From JBMNMU01 sp050953505 (lineage in GTDB: Bacteria > Bacillota > Clostridia > Peptostreptococcales > Anaerovoracaceae), in assembly GCA_050953505.1 (NCBI GenBank), contig JBMNMU010000001.1, forward strand, positions 1,116,001 through 1,180,000: DNA of 64,000 nt. Reading direction: 5' to 3'. Shown here piece after piece: positions 26,586 through 36,201 of the stretch. The notes beneath the pieces were generated by a model. The model was given only the letters and a program-made list of their open reading frames with translations, ran no database searches and had not been told where the DNA came from. Made by a program: the position numbers and the translations under genes. Each line of letters opens with the position of its first letter. Positions within the stretch are counted from its first letter, which is position 1.

Positions 26586-27593
26586 TTAATTACCCATAAA
26601 TTGGTAAACCTTGTCTAATAAAACAGTCATCTCTCCTCTTGTAAGAATCTGAGCTGGTTTAAATGAATTATCGCCAAACCCTGAAATTATATTGTATTGT
26701 TTAATTATGCCGATAGCCCTGTAGGACCAAGGATTCTTTTCCTGGGTAACATCATAAAATACAGGAACACTATCCTCTACCGGCTCAGATTCTACCCTTT
26801 CCTTTAACATGTTGTGCAGCATAACAGCCATTTGCTCTCTGGTTATGGGTGCTTCCGGGTTGAAAAGATTATTGCCCACACCATTAATAATTCCCATACT
26901 CCTTGCGGTGTCAATGGATGCCTGTGCCCAATGTCCTATGGTATCATCAAAGCTTTCGTTGTTATCCCTAGAATGCTCATAACCAAGGAGTCTGACCAAT
27001 ATGACAGCGGCTTGTGCTCTCGTAAGAGGCTCGTCCGGCTTAAAAGCATCTTCTGTCATGCCAATCATATAGTCCTTTTTAAATGTAGATAATATGTAAT
27101 CTGTGGCCCAATGTCCCTGCACATCATTAAAATAACATCCATTCAACCAAAGCTTATAGTAATTCCAGGTATTGTTTTCTTCATCACCAAGGCTCCAGCT
27201 TCCGGTACCTTTAATATCAAATTGTTGTACTAATTCCAGCTTACACTTGATGGATGCCTCATTCTCAAACCAAATGGTATAAGTGCCTGCTGAAAGGGTA
27301 TTGCCATAAATTTTTGGTTTTTTGTCTTCTTCTCTAATTGTGATGATCCCATAGGGTGACTTGCTATAATCATCAAAGGCTACCACACCTTGATAGTCTT
27401 TTATAAGTTCTCTAATTTGTTTTATGCTTACTCCATTTCCTTGAAAATCAGTAGAATTTTCTTTCCATATACGTCCATAAAAAGGTATCCCTAGTACAAT
27501 TTTTTCCTTTGGTACTTTTTTTAATGCATTTTCAATGGTTCTTTTTGCAAAAGATATGCTTGAAACGGGCCCTGGTTTGCATAATACTTTAAT
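26586..27593 (-). pseudogene. Decayed glycoside hydrolase 18 gene with C-terminal SLH repeats
   Basis: The open frame from 27593 starts inside a GH18 fold: KPGPVSSISFAKRTIENALK, then VPKEKIVLGIPFYGRIWK, which match the last third of spore-type chitinase or YaaH-like catalytic domains. The catalytic DxxDxDxE part and signal peptide are missing, and a stop lies directly upstream in frame. Three SLH repeats follow (FNDVQGHWATDYI, FDDTIGHWAQASI and the YDVTQEKNPWSYRAI repeat). A GTG at 27386 could start a 266-residue SLH remnant, but it has no ribosome site. I read it as a 5'-truncated gene. A GGTGTC repeat lies about 50 bases beyond the break. Confidence 0.75.
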
Positions 27594-27641
27594 CTATAAG
27601 CACCAAGACGAGCAATAAGTAAAAACTGGGTATAAATAAAT

Positions 27642-27679
27642 GGTGTCAGACACCTTACGAGGAAAAGGTGTCTGACACC
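27642..27679. repeat. GGTGTCAGACACC-type hairpin
   Basis: Arms of 15 bases (GGTGTCAGACACCTT and its complement AAGGTGTCTGACACC) flank an 8-base loop. Each arm contains its own smaller palindrome. It lies between the GH18 remnant and the permease stop. A worn copy is at 32937-32972. Confidence 0.8.
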
Positions 27680-27712
27680 GTAATATAAAAGGCTAAAACT
27701 TTCATTATCCTT

Positions 27713-29389
27713 TTATTCAGCAGTTTCCTTTACAGTGCTCTTGTCCCCAGGCAACACTGGCATATCATCAACTTTCCGTCCATAGATAAACAGGATAATA
27801 CCTAGTACAAGCACTATAATGCTGCCGGTTTGCAGTGTATCTAACATGCCATAAAAATCACTGAAAAATCCGCTTTCGTTAACCTCCAGATAATATTCTT
27901 CGCCCCATTCTCCTTCAAACCATGCAAGGAAAAACTTACCGATCAAGCCGACAATACCTGAAATAAGGCAGTAGTAGGAAACGCGTAGAACATCACCGAT
28001 GGCCAACTTGGTTTTAGGGTTCAATGGATATCTTTCGGAATCGGTTCTGGCAAGGCCACCATACATCCATTTAAAAATCAAATATGCAACTGGCCCACTT
28101 CCGATACCCAAAAGACCAATTGTGAAATAATCCGTGCCATTAATCATCAGAGCCAAAACAGAGATGACGACTACGATTCCACAGCAAAAATATAGTCCTA
28201 CCTTTCCTCCCGGAATAACAAAAACGCCTCCACGTTTTTCAATAGGCATGACCTTCCTGTACTTGATTACGGCTAATGGTAGGATAATATATAGAGCTAA
28301 AATGAACACTACCTCCGCCATAACCAATGTGGCAAAATCATATTGGGCAAGCAACATAGTAACGACAGCCAGAGAAAGGATACCAATATAAGGAACTCCC
28401 CTTCTTTTACTAATTTTAACAAGGAATCTAGGTGAAAGATTATCGTCTGCGAGAACGAAAAACCCTCTTGAGCCAGAAGCAAGATAAGTATTAAAAATTG
28501 CGCACTGAGATATGATAGCAACGACTAGAAATCCGATACCCCAGGCAGGCCCCATGAACTGCGTGAGCACATCAGAATACCCTACGGTGCCTTCTCCTGT
28601 AGTAGCCCAATTTTCCCATGACCCTACGGAAGCAAGACCAGCCATAGTAGGAAGAACATAAGTCAAAGCGATGAGGGGCATAGCGATAATCAGTCCCTTT
28701 GGAATAACCTGAGGATTTTTAACCTCTCCCGCCATATTGGAAATACACTCGTAGCCACAGTACATCCAGATACAAATAGCTATACTACCACCGATAGCCT
28801 CAAAGCTAGTCAGTTCGTCAGCCACCATGGGTTCGAAGGGATTTTGGTTCCAATTAGCAAATCCAACGATGGCGACTACAGCAAACCCAATTAAAATACA
28901 AATAGAAAGAAAAGTACTTACCCACCCTACTTCTCGAATACCAAGAAGATTAATTACAGTAAAAATGACAATCATCAGAATCTTAACGCCAAAAGCTGTA
29001 AGATCCGACATAACAACAAAATTCCTCAAATATCCCACAACCAGGGCTACATATATGCCATTGGTTATGTATATAGATACTGTGTTCCACCAACCAGCCT
29101 GAAATCCCCAAAATTCACCGAAAGCCTCTTTTACCCAAACATACACGCCACCCTCAGAGGGCAGTATAGCGCCCATCTCGGCTACCATGCTGCTTATGGG
29201 CCACGCCCAGATAAACGGAAACACCATAAGCATAATTAAAGTTATTCCGGGTCCGCTGGCCGGAATCATTTCTTCAATCCCAAAAGCACCTGCTGCAACC
29301 AGACAATAAATCATGAATACGATATTTACCGTTCTTACATCATACTTTTTTAGTCCGGCTACACCATGCACTTGGTTAAGATTAGACAA
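27713..29389 (-). CDS. APC-superfamily amino acid permease
   Basis: A 558-residue permease with about 12-14 membrane helices. The APC signature region is clear (AGAFGIEEMIPASGPG in helix 1, SSMVAEMGAILPSEGGVYVWV around helix 2-3, GYECISNMAGEVKNP). It moves amino acids or amines across the cytoplasmic membrane by proton coupling or exchange; the substrate cannot be read from the sequence. I start at TTG 29389 since AAGGAGG lies 8 bases before it; a GTG at 29398 overlaps that ribosome site. It is 93 bases downstream of the saccharopine-dehydrogenase-like gene and probably co-transcribed, which points to a basic amino acid or amine substrate. Confidence 0.88.
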   Translation of the reverse strand: MSNLNQVHGVAGLKKYDVRTVNIVFMIYCLVAAGAFGIEEMIPASGPGITLIMLMVFPFIWAWPISSMVAEMGAILPSEGGVYVWVKEAFGEFWGFQAGWWNTVSIYITNGIYVALVVGYLRNFVVMSDLTAFGVKILMIVIFTVINLLGIREVGWVSTFLSICILIGFAVVAIVGFANWNQNPFEPMVADELTSFEAIGGSIAICIWMYCGYECISNMAGEVKNPQVIPKGLIIAMPLIALTYVLPTMAGLASVGSWENWATTGEGTVGYSDVLTQFMGPAWGIGFLVVAIISQCAIFNTYLASGSRGFFVLADDNLSPRFLVKISKRRGVPYIGILSLAVVTMLLAQYDFATLVMAEVVFILALYIILPLAVIKYRKVMPIEKRGGVFVIPGGKVGLYFCCGIVVVISVLALMINGTDYFTIGLLGIGSGPVAYLIFKWMYGGLARTDSERYPLNPKTKLAIGDVLRVSYYCLISGIVGLIGKFFLAWFEGEWGEEYYLEVNESGFFSDFYGMLDTLQTGSIIVLVLGIILFIYGRKVDDMPVLPGDKSTVKETAE

Positions 29390-29482
29390 ATATAGCACCT
29401 CCTTATACTACAATTGCGCTACTGAACATTTTTAAAAGACGAATCTATCTGTTAGCACCTATTTCCCAGGAAACATTTTTTA

Positions 29483-30712
29483 CTATAAATCAGTTACCTC
29501 CTTTACCTCTACATGCAAAGTAATATCTAACTCCTCGGCGCATTTCAGATAATAGTCAATTTGCTCGAATGTCAGCATATCGGATGAAATCAACCCTTTC
29601 TGTGTATAAAGATCTTTAACGAACATCTTTGTAAATAGCGCCCCTCCCTGGCCTGTTAAATACATCTCAGATGTGATACCTGCCTTTTGGAAGGATTCCA
29701 CTAGGCCTGGAGCAAAGACATGGGTTTCAACCATAACTTTTTTTCCATCTTTCATTCCAATAGCCTCAACCACCATGGCTCCAGAATCTGATACAAGCCC
29801 CTCATCCAGTATTTCTTGGATTTCTTCCTTATACTTTGGAGCTGGTGGAAGATGCTTAAGTACTACATTAAAAGGAATGACTTGCGCACCGTCTACCTCT
29901 ACAGGTTCTTTTGACAGGAGACCTGCTTGATACAAAGGTTCAGCAAAGGTAATGCCAGGACCACCGTATTTAAAATATATATTTTTTGCACCTTTAAAAA
30001 ATTCCTTTGCATTCATTCCCATATGCAAGGGTTCATCATGGGCATGCTCCACAAGTCTGACTACTTTATCTAAATATTCGTATTTTCTATAGATGGGCAT
30101 ACCGAAAGCTTTCGTCCTAATAATTTGCCCATTTTCAAAAGCATAAGCATCCTCACTCATGTCGGACAGTGCTGTTAACGGAGACCACCAAAAAGGAAGA
30201 AACCTCTTAGCTTCCACGCCTTCATAGACAATATTGTAAATTGTCTCGCAGGAATCTAGATAACGCATTGCATTTCTAGCCGCTACACAAATTAGTCCTG
30301 GTGCAGATCCTGTTCCAATAATGGCAGTTTTACCTATTTCCGCAAATCGTCTGCCATACTCTGTATACATGAGCTCTATGCCTTCAACCCAATCCTCAGT
30401 CAATGCATCTGTTGCTGCAAAATCCTGATAATTTGTTTTGGCTTCAAGTGCTGCCTCTAATACATTAGGGCCAAAAGGTAAAGGCAAAGCGTTAACGATA
30501 AGATCAGTTCCTTTAGCAGCCGATACGATACTATCTCTATCCGATGCGTCTACCCGAATGCCCCTTGCTTTTTTTAAATCTTTAACCAGCTCATCCACAG
30601 CCCTTTGGTCATAATCGGCACAGATAATTTCTGCCACATCAGGCTCTTCATCCATACGGCGTGCTACAGTGGAGCCTTGTGCTCCAACACCTAAAATTAA
30701 GATTTTTTTCAT
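29483..30712 (-). CDS. Saccharopine-dehydrogenase-like NAD(P) oxidoreductase
   Basis: A 409-residue enzyme of the saccharopine dehydrogenase/lysine-6-dehydrogenase class. The Rossmann fold begins MKKILILGVGAQGSTVARRM (G-x-G-x-x-G), with acidic CADYD at the end of strand 2, ALPLPF after strand 4, and GTGSAPGLICVAA opening the second domain. Relatives oxidise or reduce amine-carbon bonds of lysine, saccharopine or carboxyspermidine. It is the first gene of an operon with an amino acid permease and diverges from an AraC regulator; the set suggests inducible amino acid catabolism. GGGAGAGGGG precedes ATG. Confidence 0.85.
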   Translation of the reverse strand: MKKILILGVGAQGSTVARRMDEEPDVAEIICADYDQRAVDELVKDLKKARGIRVDASDRDSIVSAAKGTDLIVNALPLPFGPNVLEAALEAKTNYQDFAATDALTEDWVEGIELMYTEYGRRFAEIGKTAIIGTGSAPGLICVAARNAMRYLDSCETIYNIVYEGVEAKRFLPFWWSPLTALSDMSEDAYAFENGQIIRTKAFGMPIYRKYEYLDKVVRLVEHAHDEPLHMGMNAKEFFKGAKNIYFKYGGPGITFAEPLYQAGLLSKEPVEVDGAQVIPFNVVLKHLPPAPKYKEEIQEILDEGLVSDSGAMVVEAIGMKDGKKVMVETHVFAPGLVESFQKAGITSEMYLTGQGGALFTKMFVKDLYTQKGLISSDMLTFEQIDYYLKCAEELDITLHVEVKEVTDL

Positions 30713-30971
30713 GAAAAATTACCCCTCTCCCAATACGAATTTCCATTAACCTCATTTCATCATGCTCATTCTTTTCTGCTGTACTAGGACTTAGGACTTT
30801 AATCCTTCGTTAATATAAATGTTAAAGTAATCAAGGGTTTCTCGAAACTTCAGAATTGTCAGAATAGTTTCTAATTGTTGCGAATATAAATAAAATTAGA
30901 ATTCAATGACAGCAAGATTCACCATGTTTTTTCGCAAGAAACAATATTTTGGGGAGAAAGGGGGATTTAGA

Positions 30972-32888
30972 ATGCTATTAGAAAGTGTTGAGTATTGTAA
31001 TAACCTTCCTTTTTCCGTCTATTTTTCTAACGTTGCAGAAGAAAATTTTCATTATCACAATGAAATGGAAATGCTGTTTATTCTAAGGGGCAAAACAAAT
31101 TGTAAAATTCATAATGTGCTTTATACCCTCACGGAAGGGGACCTTTTAATCGTAGACACGAAAGACATGCACCGCATTTACGGCTCATCTGAAGATGTTT
31201 TAATGCTAGTCATGTATGTTGACCTGGAATTTTACACAGACCTTTACCCTGATATTGATTACATGATCTTTGCCTGTGAGGATTATAGCAAGACATCTTC
31301 TTTAAAGTACCAGGATTTGCAGAAAAAAGTCTCCACTTTGAAGCACCATATTGCTAAAACCGCACTAGCTTATATAAATGATAAAGATAATGTTCCATTG
31401 CTTATGGATTGTATCAATGACCTTATTTTTACTCTCGTTAATCAATTTCAGGGGTTTTTTATAGAGGATCATAAATTTAAAGCAGATCATGGTGGTCCAG
31501 AGGATATTGATCTAAGCAGATTGTATAAAATTATTAAATACATTTATCTGAATTATAATGAAAAGATTACTCTAGAAGATTTGGCGGATATCGTTTATCT
31601 TAATCCCTATTACATCTCACATCTTATAAAAAATACATCTGGTCTTAGTTTTCAAAATTTTTTAAACTATGTTCGACTTGAATATGCGGAGAAGCTTTTG
31701 GTCGAAAACCAAATGACCTTAACTCAGATAAGCGAATCCTGTGGCTTCTCTTCCCTTTCCTATTTTAATAAGTGCTTTAAGACCTGGTATAATATGTCGC
31801 CGGCGCAATATCGCGCTCAACTCAAACCATGTGAAAGGAGATTTCATAAATCCTTTTCAGAGGAAGTTGCCATTTCTCTGCTCAAGCCTCATATTATAAC
31901 TCACCATTCTCAAAGAAGCAGCGAGCTCCTTTCCAAATCTTCCCATCATATCTTCATTCCTGTTAAGCACAATTACCGCATGGGAAAAAAGTTTAAATCA
32001 GCTTTTCCTCTTAAGATTATTCTCACATCTGAGTCGGATATTTTTATGCTACATCATCACAAGGAAAGACTAAAGAAACTAAACCCTGCTTGCATTGTGC
32101 TGGATTATCAGATATTTAACCGAAAACAAAACAAGAAGCACGCCATGAACATCCTGTCAGCACTGCAGTCTCTAGGATTCCCTCTGCAGATTACTAATGC
32201 CCCTGAAATGCTAGAGGGTCATGAAAAAAACACAAATGGTGTTATGGACCAGGATACAGAAAACATGATCAAAGCTTTGGGAATTCCCTTTGTTTATTCA
32301 AAAACCCCAAGTGTAACGGGATCCCCTGGTTTACTGCCCTTGGATAAGGGCATAAAATGGGTAGATGAGTCAGATGAAATCATAGATACCAACACTGTTT
32401 GCTCAGCATTGACCAGAATCATAAAAAAACCGAAACAGGGCATTCGGCTTATAGGCCCTTCAGTTGCTCTATTTTCACAAGAGGGACTTTTGTCCCCTTC
32501 TTATTTCGCCTATGCAATACTTTCGCAAATTAGTGGTATAATAACGGAACAGCGAGATCAGTACATGATAGTAAAAAATAAAAAAACAATTTATGTTTTA
32601 ATTTTCAATGAGGATAAGAATTCCAAGCTCAAATCCCACATTCATGTAAAGGGTATCTGGGGAAAAAGTTTCATCGTTGAAAAAACCTATACTCAGGAAC
32701 AAAATTGCTATAAGGCTCTAAAATCCTTTAGCTACCCTCCTTTCTTAACAGATTCCATGAAATCCCATATTAACGATTTTTCCTCCGGTACAGTAAGACT
32801 TTCCAGCTATGATGCCAAGGAAAGCCTGGACATAAATTTTGATCTGGAACCAGGGTCATTTACCTTGATTGAGATAGGTAAACACTAG
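30972..32888 (+). CDS. AraC-family regulator with large C-terminal domain
   Basis: A 638-residue regulator. Residues 1-100 are a cupin-type sensing domain (YHYHNEMEMLFILRGK-like, here FHYHNEMEMLFILRG). The AraC DNA-binding domain spans about 195-295 with both HTH motifs (TLEDLADIVYLNPYYISHLI and TQISESCGFSSLSYFNKCFK) and ends in YNMSPAQYR. The remaining 330 residues resemble the degenerate GH39-like tail found on some Firmicute AraC proteins; no catalytic glutamates are evident, so it may bind a ligand. I start at ATG 30972 with AGGGGG 8 bases before; longer upstream frames lack a site. It is divergent from, and probably controls, the dehydrogenase-permease operon. Confidence 0.85.
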   Translation: MLLESVEYCNNLPFSVYFSNVAEENFHYHNEMEMLFILRGKTNCKIHNVLYTLTEGDLLIVDTKDMHRIYGSSEDVLMLVMYVDLEFYTDLYPDIDYMIFACEDYSKTSSLKYQDLQKKVSTLKHHIAKTALAYINDKDNVPLLMDCINDLIFTLVNQFQGFFIEDHKFKADHGGPEDIDLSRLYKIIKYIYLNYNEKITLEDLADIVYLNPYYISHLIKNTSGLSFQNFLNYVRLEYAEKLLVENQMTLTQISESCGFSSLSYFNKCFKTWYNMSPAQYRAQLKPCERRFHKSFSEEVAISLLKPHIITHHSQRSSELLSKSSHHIFIPVKHNYRMGKKFKSAFPLKIILTSESDIFMLHHHKERLKKLNPACIVLDYQIFNRKQNKKHAMNILSALQSLGFPLQITNAPEMLEGHEKNTNGVMDQDTENMIKALGIPFVYSKTPSVTGSPGLLPLDKGIKWVDESDEIIDTNTVCSALTRIIKKPKQGIRLIGPSVALFSQEGLLSPSYFAYAILSQISGIITEQRDQYMIVKNKKTIYVLIFNEDKNSKLKSHIHVKGIWGKSFIVEKTYTQEQNCYKALKSFSYPPFLTDSMKSHINDFSSGTVRLSSYDAKESLDINFDLEPGSFTLIEIGKH

Positions 32889-32936
32889 ATATACAGCAAT
32901 GCATTTTATTTTATAATCTACAAACACTAAGAGAAA

Positions 32937-32972
32937 CTGACACCAAATGTGTTGGAAAAGGCGTCTCACACC
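32937..32972. repeat. Worn copy of the GGTGTC hairpin
   Basis: The right arm GGAAAAGGCGTCTCACACC matches the copy at 27661-27679 with two changes, but the left arm (GACACCAAATGTGTT) has drifted, so the stem is weak. It lies just before the SDR ribosome site. Confidence 0.5.
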
Positions 32973-32993
32973 ATACCTTTGGAGGTACTTTTT

Positions 32994-33065
32994 GTGTTTA
33001 TTAAACCTACTTTCTACAATCATTCCATTATCATAACTGGTGCCTCTCAAGGTATTGGCAGTCAT
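32994..33065 (+). pseudogene. Short-chain dehydrogenase, 5' fragment before IS insertion
   Basis: A GTG start with GGAGG 8 bases upstream encodes MFIKPTFYNHSIIITGASQG, then IGSH: the TGxxxGIG nucleotide-binding motif of SDR enzymes. The frame is broken after codon 24 by the IS21 element at 33066, and continues at 35467. Confidence 0.85.
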
Positions 33066-33131
33066 TGTGTTTGGCAATATCAAAATGCAACTTTTGGCAA
33101 TCAAAAATGCAATTACCAGTACCAACCTGGA

Positions 33132-33848
33132 CTACCTCATTAATGAATTTGTCATACGGTAGCTTTTCCCTGTAAATATCAACATGTGTGAATGATGTAC
33201 GAGTCTATCGACTATTGCAGCTGTGAGCTTTTCATCAAACAGGAAGCCTTTCCACCTGCCAAACTCAATATTAGTAGTGATAATAACACTTTTAGTCTCA
33301 TAACATGATGAGATGATGTCAAACAAAAGTCTGGCGCCTTCTTGATGAAGGGGAAGGTAACCCCATTCATCAAGTATCAACAGGTCAGCTTGATGTATTT
33401 TCTTGTGTGTCCTAGCAACTTTCTTCATATCGTCTGATTCAAGCTCATTAATCAAGTCGTGAACACGGTAAAACACAGCTTTCTTGCCTTGATTGATTGC
33501 TTTAACTCCAAGAGCCACAGACAGATGGGTCTTGCCGGTTCCAACTGATCCGTAAAGTATCAGATTCTCTTTCTTTTCAAGAAAGGATAAGGATTCAACA
33601 TTGTGAAGTTGTAGGCCTTCCGGAAATCTGATTTGTGAAAAATCATACCCGTTAAGGGATTTTAATACTTGGAATCCTGCATTGTTTAGGTTTCTGATTC
33701 GCCTTTTCTCCTCACGGTCTTCATAGAGTTCTTTTAGAAGCTTGAGAAGGAACTCTTCTTGACTCTGAGCTTTGATTGCCGGATAGATTTCCATAAGGCT
33801 GTTTGATAGCCTTAGTTTCCTTTGATATTGGCTAATCTCTTCCCTCAT
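33132..33848 (-). CDS. istB: IS21-family helper ATPase IstB
   Basis: The 238-residue AAA+ partner of IstA, with GSVGTGKTHLS and LLILDEWGYL motifs intact. It matches copy A closely; the visible change is NSLMEI against SNLMEI near residue 18. Its start overlaps the istA stop by 4 bases. Both copies look full length and functional. Confidence 0.95.
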   Translation of the reverse strand: MREEISQYQRKLRLSNSLMEIYPAIKAQSQEEFLLKLLKELYEDREEKRRIRNLNNAGFQVLKSLNGYDFSQIRFPEGLQLHNVESLSFLEKKENLILYGSVGTGKTHLSVALGVKAINQGKKAVFYRVHDLINELESDDMKKVARTHKKIHQADLLILDEWGYLPLHQEGARLLFDIISSCYETKSVIITTNIEFGRWKGFLFDEKLTAAIVDRLVHHSHMLIFTGKSYRMTNSLMR

Positions 33849-35344
33849 TGATAACCACCTCTCATAAGTATGTCGTATTGTGATGTATCAACCTCGTAAA
33901 GAGGTAAATCTGAAGGAAGTTGGATTGGGCTATCATAGATTATGCTGTTTTCCTTGAGTCTCTTGTATGTTACCCCTATGGCTTCAGGTGATTTGGAATC
34001 ATGCTTTGCTGTTTCTCTTAGAACCCTATCTGCATAATCCATATCGTCTTCAAGGAGTATCATTTTTAAGATTTCAAAGGCCTGTTTAAAGGAATCCTTA
34101 TCTAGGGATTGAAGGTAATCCTGCCATGAATCTGGCAACAGAGAGTAGATTCCTGAGTATTTCAATGCATTTGGCCTTACCTTTATGATGTCGATAAAGT
34201 CTATGTAATTAATTGACTCACCATCTTTTTCAAACAATCTTTGATGCGCAGTAATTCTTTCTGAGAGGTCTTTTGAAAATATCTCTATCTCATTGGCCAT
34301 TACCTTAAGCATCACGAATTGTCCAACATACTTGGGGCTTACTGAGTAACTGCATGATGAATATTCAATAAGTCCATACTTGTTTACCTTTCTTGTCTCA
34401 TACCTTGCTGTATCAAAAGGAACCTTGTTAACTGGTATCATCAATGATTTTTCATCTTCAAAGAGCTTTTCTATGGGCTCTTTGTAGCGGTAATGAAGCT
34501 CTTTGTTTCTCTTAAGACACTTCTTAAGAAGGTGGCAGTTAAATAAGTCAAGGTCAGTGACTGTAGGCTCTGGAACAAACAAATTACGCCTAATTGCACC
34601 CACTTTGTTCTCTACATTGCCTTTTTCATTGCCACTGTTTGAATTGCAAAACTTAACATTAAATCCATAATGGGTAGAGAATCGCATTACGAAGTCATTT
34701 ACTTTGACAAGACCTTTTTCATCTCGGGTTCTAAGGGCTGCTGATGACATTTGGTCAAACCATATCGCACTTGGAACATAGCCTATGAAATTAAATATTG
34801 TAACAAGGCCTTCAAGGAGGGCTTCTCTTGTTTCACTCCTGGTTGCCACTGCAAAGCCTGCATTGGATTTTGGGAACGACAAGATGAGCTCATGAAACTT
34901 TTTAATAGAGCCGTTTTCAAATGCTTCAAAGCTTCCAAAGTCAACTTGGGCTTCACCTCCTGGATGCTCAAGGAGAAGGTAGGCATCATCTGATCCGAAA
35001 ACCTTTTCTCTTTCTTCTTTGACGATATTTCTTACGGTTCTCTCTGAGACTGTTAAAATCTCAGGGTGCTCTTCTTTTAGTCGATCATAGACCCTCTTTG
35101 CAGTGTGTCTTTGTTTGTAATGTCTTGATTTATCTTCAGTTAGCCATTTGTTGATGATAGGTCTTAATACATCAGTCCTGTTCGGCCTTTTGGCCTTATG
35201 GTGTTTCTGGTTGAAATTATCCATTTCAACATATTTCCTAATGGTGCGATAGTTCTTTCCGGTCATTTTGTTAATTTCAGAGTAGGTTTTCCCTTCCAAA
35301 AAGAACAGTTCTCGGATATAATTTACTTGTGTAATTGTCAGCAC
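33845..35344 (-). CDS. istA: IS21-family transposase IstA
   Basis: A 499-residue DDE transposase with the N-terminal HTH and rve core seen in copy A (EAQVDFGSF, WFDQMSSA, NEKGNVENK). Differences from copy A are a handful of substitutions (IVKEE, SSCSYS, IQLPS, MRGG), so the copies diverged only recently. GTG start with GGGAGGAAAGGA upstream. Confidence 0.95.
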   Translation of the reverse strand: MLTITQVNYIRELFFLEGKTYSEINKMTGKNYRTIRKYVEMDNFNQKHHKAKRPNRTDVLRPIINKWLTEDKSRHYKQRHTAKRVYDRLKEEHPEILTVSERTVRNIVKEEREKVFGSDDAYLLLEHPGGEAQVDFGSFEAFENGSIKKFHELILSFPKSNAGFAVATRSETREALLEGLVTIFNFIGYVPSAIWFDQMSSAALRTRDEKGLVKVNDFVMRFSTHYGFNVKFCNSNSGNEKGNVENKVGAIRRNLFVPEPTVTDLDLFNCHLLKKCLKRNKELHYRYKEPIEKLFEDEKSLMIPVNKVPFDTARYETRKVNKYGLIEYSSCSYSVSPKYVGQFVMLKVMANEIEIFSKDLSERITAHQRLFEKDGESINYIDFIDIIKVRPNALKYSGIYSLLPDSWQDYLQSLDKDSFKQAFEILKMILLEDDMDYADRVLRETAKHDSKSPEAIGVTYKRLKENSIIYDSPIQLPSDLPLYEVDTSQYDILMRGGYQ

Positions 35345-35466
35345 TTCCTTTCCTCCCTATAAGCTTTAGTCACTTAATAGGGTATATTGTTAGGTTTGTA
35401 CTGGCAATTACTTTTTGTATTTATGGCTGCCGTTTATTGTACTTTTAGATTACCATAAACAGTCAT

Positions 35467-36201
35467 CTTGCCTTACAGCTTTCTCGCCAAGGGGCAAATC
35501 TTACACTAGCTGCTCGTAATGCAGAGAAGCTTGCAAGGGTTGTTAAATTGTGTAATAAAAATGGAGGAAAGGCCATTGCTGTAACAACAGATGTGACAAA
35601 AGAAATGGAGTGCCGTGCACTGGTTCGGCGAGCTATGAAAGAGTACGGGCAAATCCATATGTTAATCAACAATGCCGGAATCATGGACAAGTCCTATTTT
35701 GAAAATGCTCAACAAGGCTTCTTAACAGGCAAAGAAGTCATGGCTACAAATTTTTGGGGCGCTATTTATTGTACTTACTACGCCCTTCCCTTTTTAAGAA
35801 AAACAAAAGGACGAATCGTCGTAACCAATAGCGGTGCAGGAATATTCCCAACCCCAACTCGCATTTTCTACGGTTCAAGCAAACATGCTTTAGATGGTTT
35901 CTTTGACACCTTACGTCTTGAGCTGCAAAATAGCGGCGTAACGGTAACAACGGTCTACCCCGAATGGGTGAATACAGGAATCTCTGCCAAAGCATTAGCC
36001 CCTCATGGGAAATCTGTTGGTAATAAGAGTCCCTATGAAGAGAAGGGCATCAAGGCTGCAGAATGTGCAGATACTATTATCAATGCTGCGGAAAAGCGTA
36101 AACATCAAGTAATTATTTCAAAAAAACAAAAGTTTGGGTACTTTATGAGACCAATTGCCTCAAATCTCATAGACCACGGCGCTGGCCGCCGTTTTAAATA
36201 A
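35467..36201 (+). pseudogene. Short-chain dehydrogenase, 3' fragment after IS insertion
   Basis: The frame resumes as LALQLSRQGANLTLAARN and carries the remaining SDR motifs: the coenzyme Asp segment VTTDVT, NNAGIM, the catalytic serine in VVTNSGAG, and Y-G-S-S-K (Tyr and Lys of the active site). Joined to 32994-33065 it encodes 268 residues, a normal classical SDR length. An ATG at 35548 opens a 217-residue product that would lack the nucleotide-binding strand and so be inactive. The substrate is unknown. A palindromic element follows the stop directly. Confidence 0.88.

Larger units (their letters stand above)
33066..35461 (-). mobile_element. IS21-family insertion sequence, copy B
   Basis: A 2,396-bp element nearly identical to copy A, in opposite orientation. 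A 5-bp target duplication GTCAT flanks it (33061-33065 and 35462-35466). Removing the element and one duplication restores the interrupted dehydrogenase frame exactly. Confidence 0.95.

Noticed and set aside
34751..34993. 80-residue open frame antisense to istA, present in both IS copies
   Set aside because: It is a shadow of istA: identical in both copies simply because the elements are, with no ribosome site.
35548..36201. Functional 217-residue dehydrogenase starting at ATG 35548
   Set aside because: It would lack the TGxxxGIG nucleotide-binding strand, which lies on the far side of the IS element.
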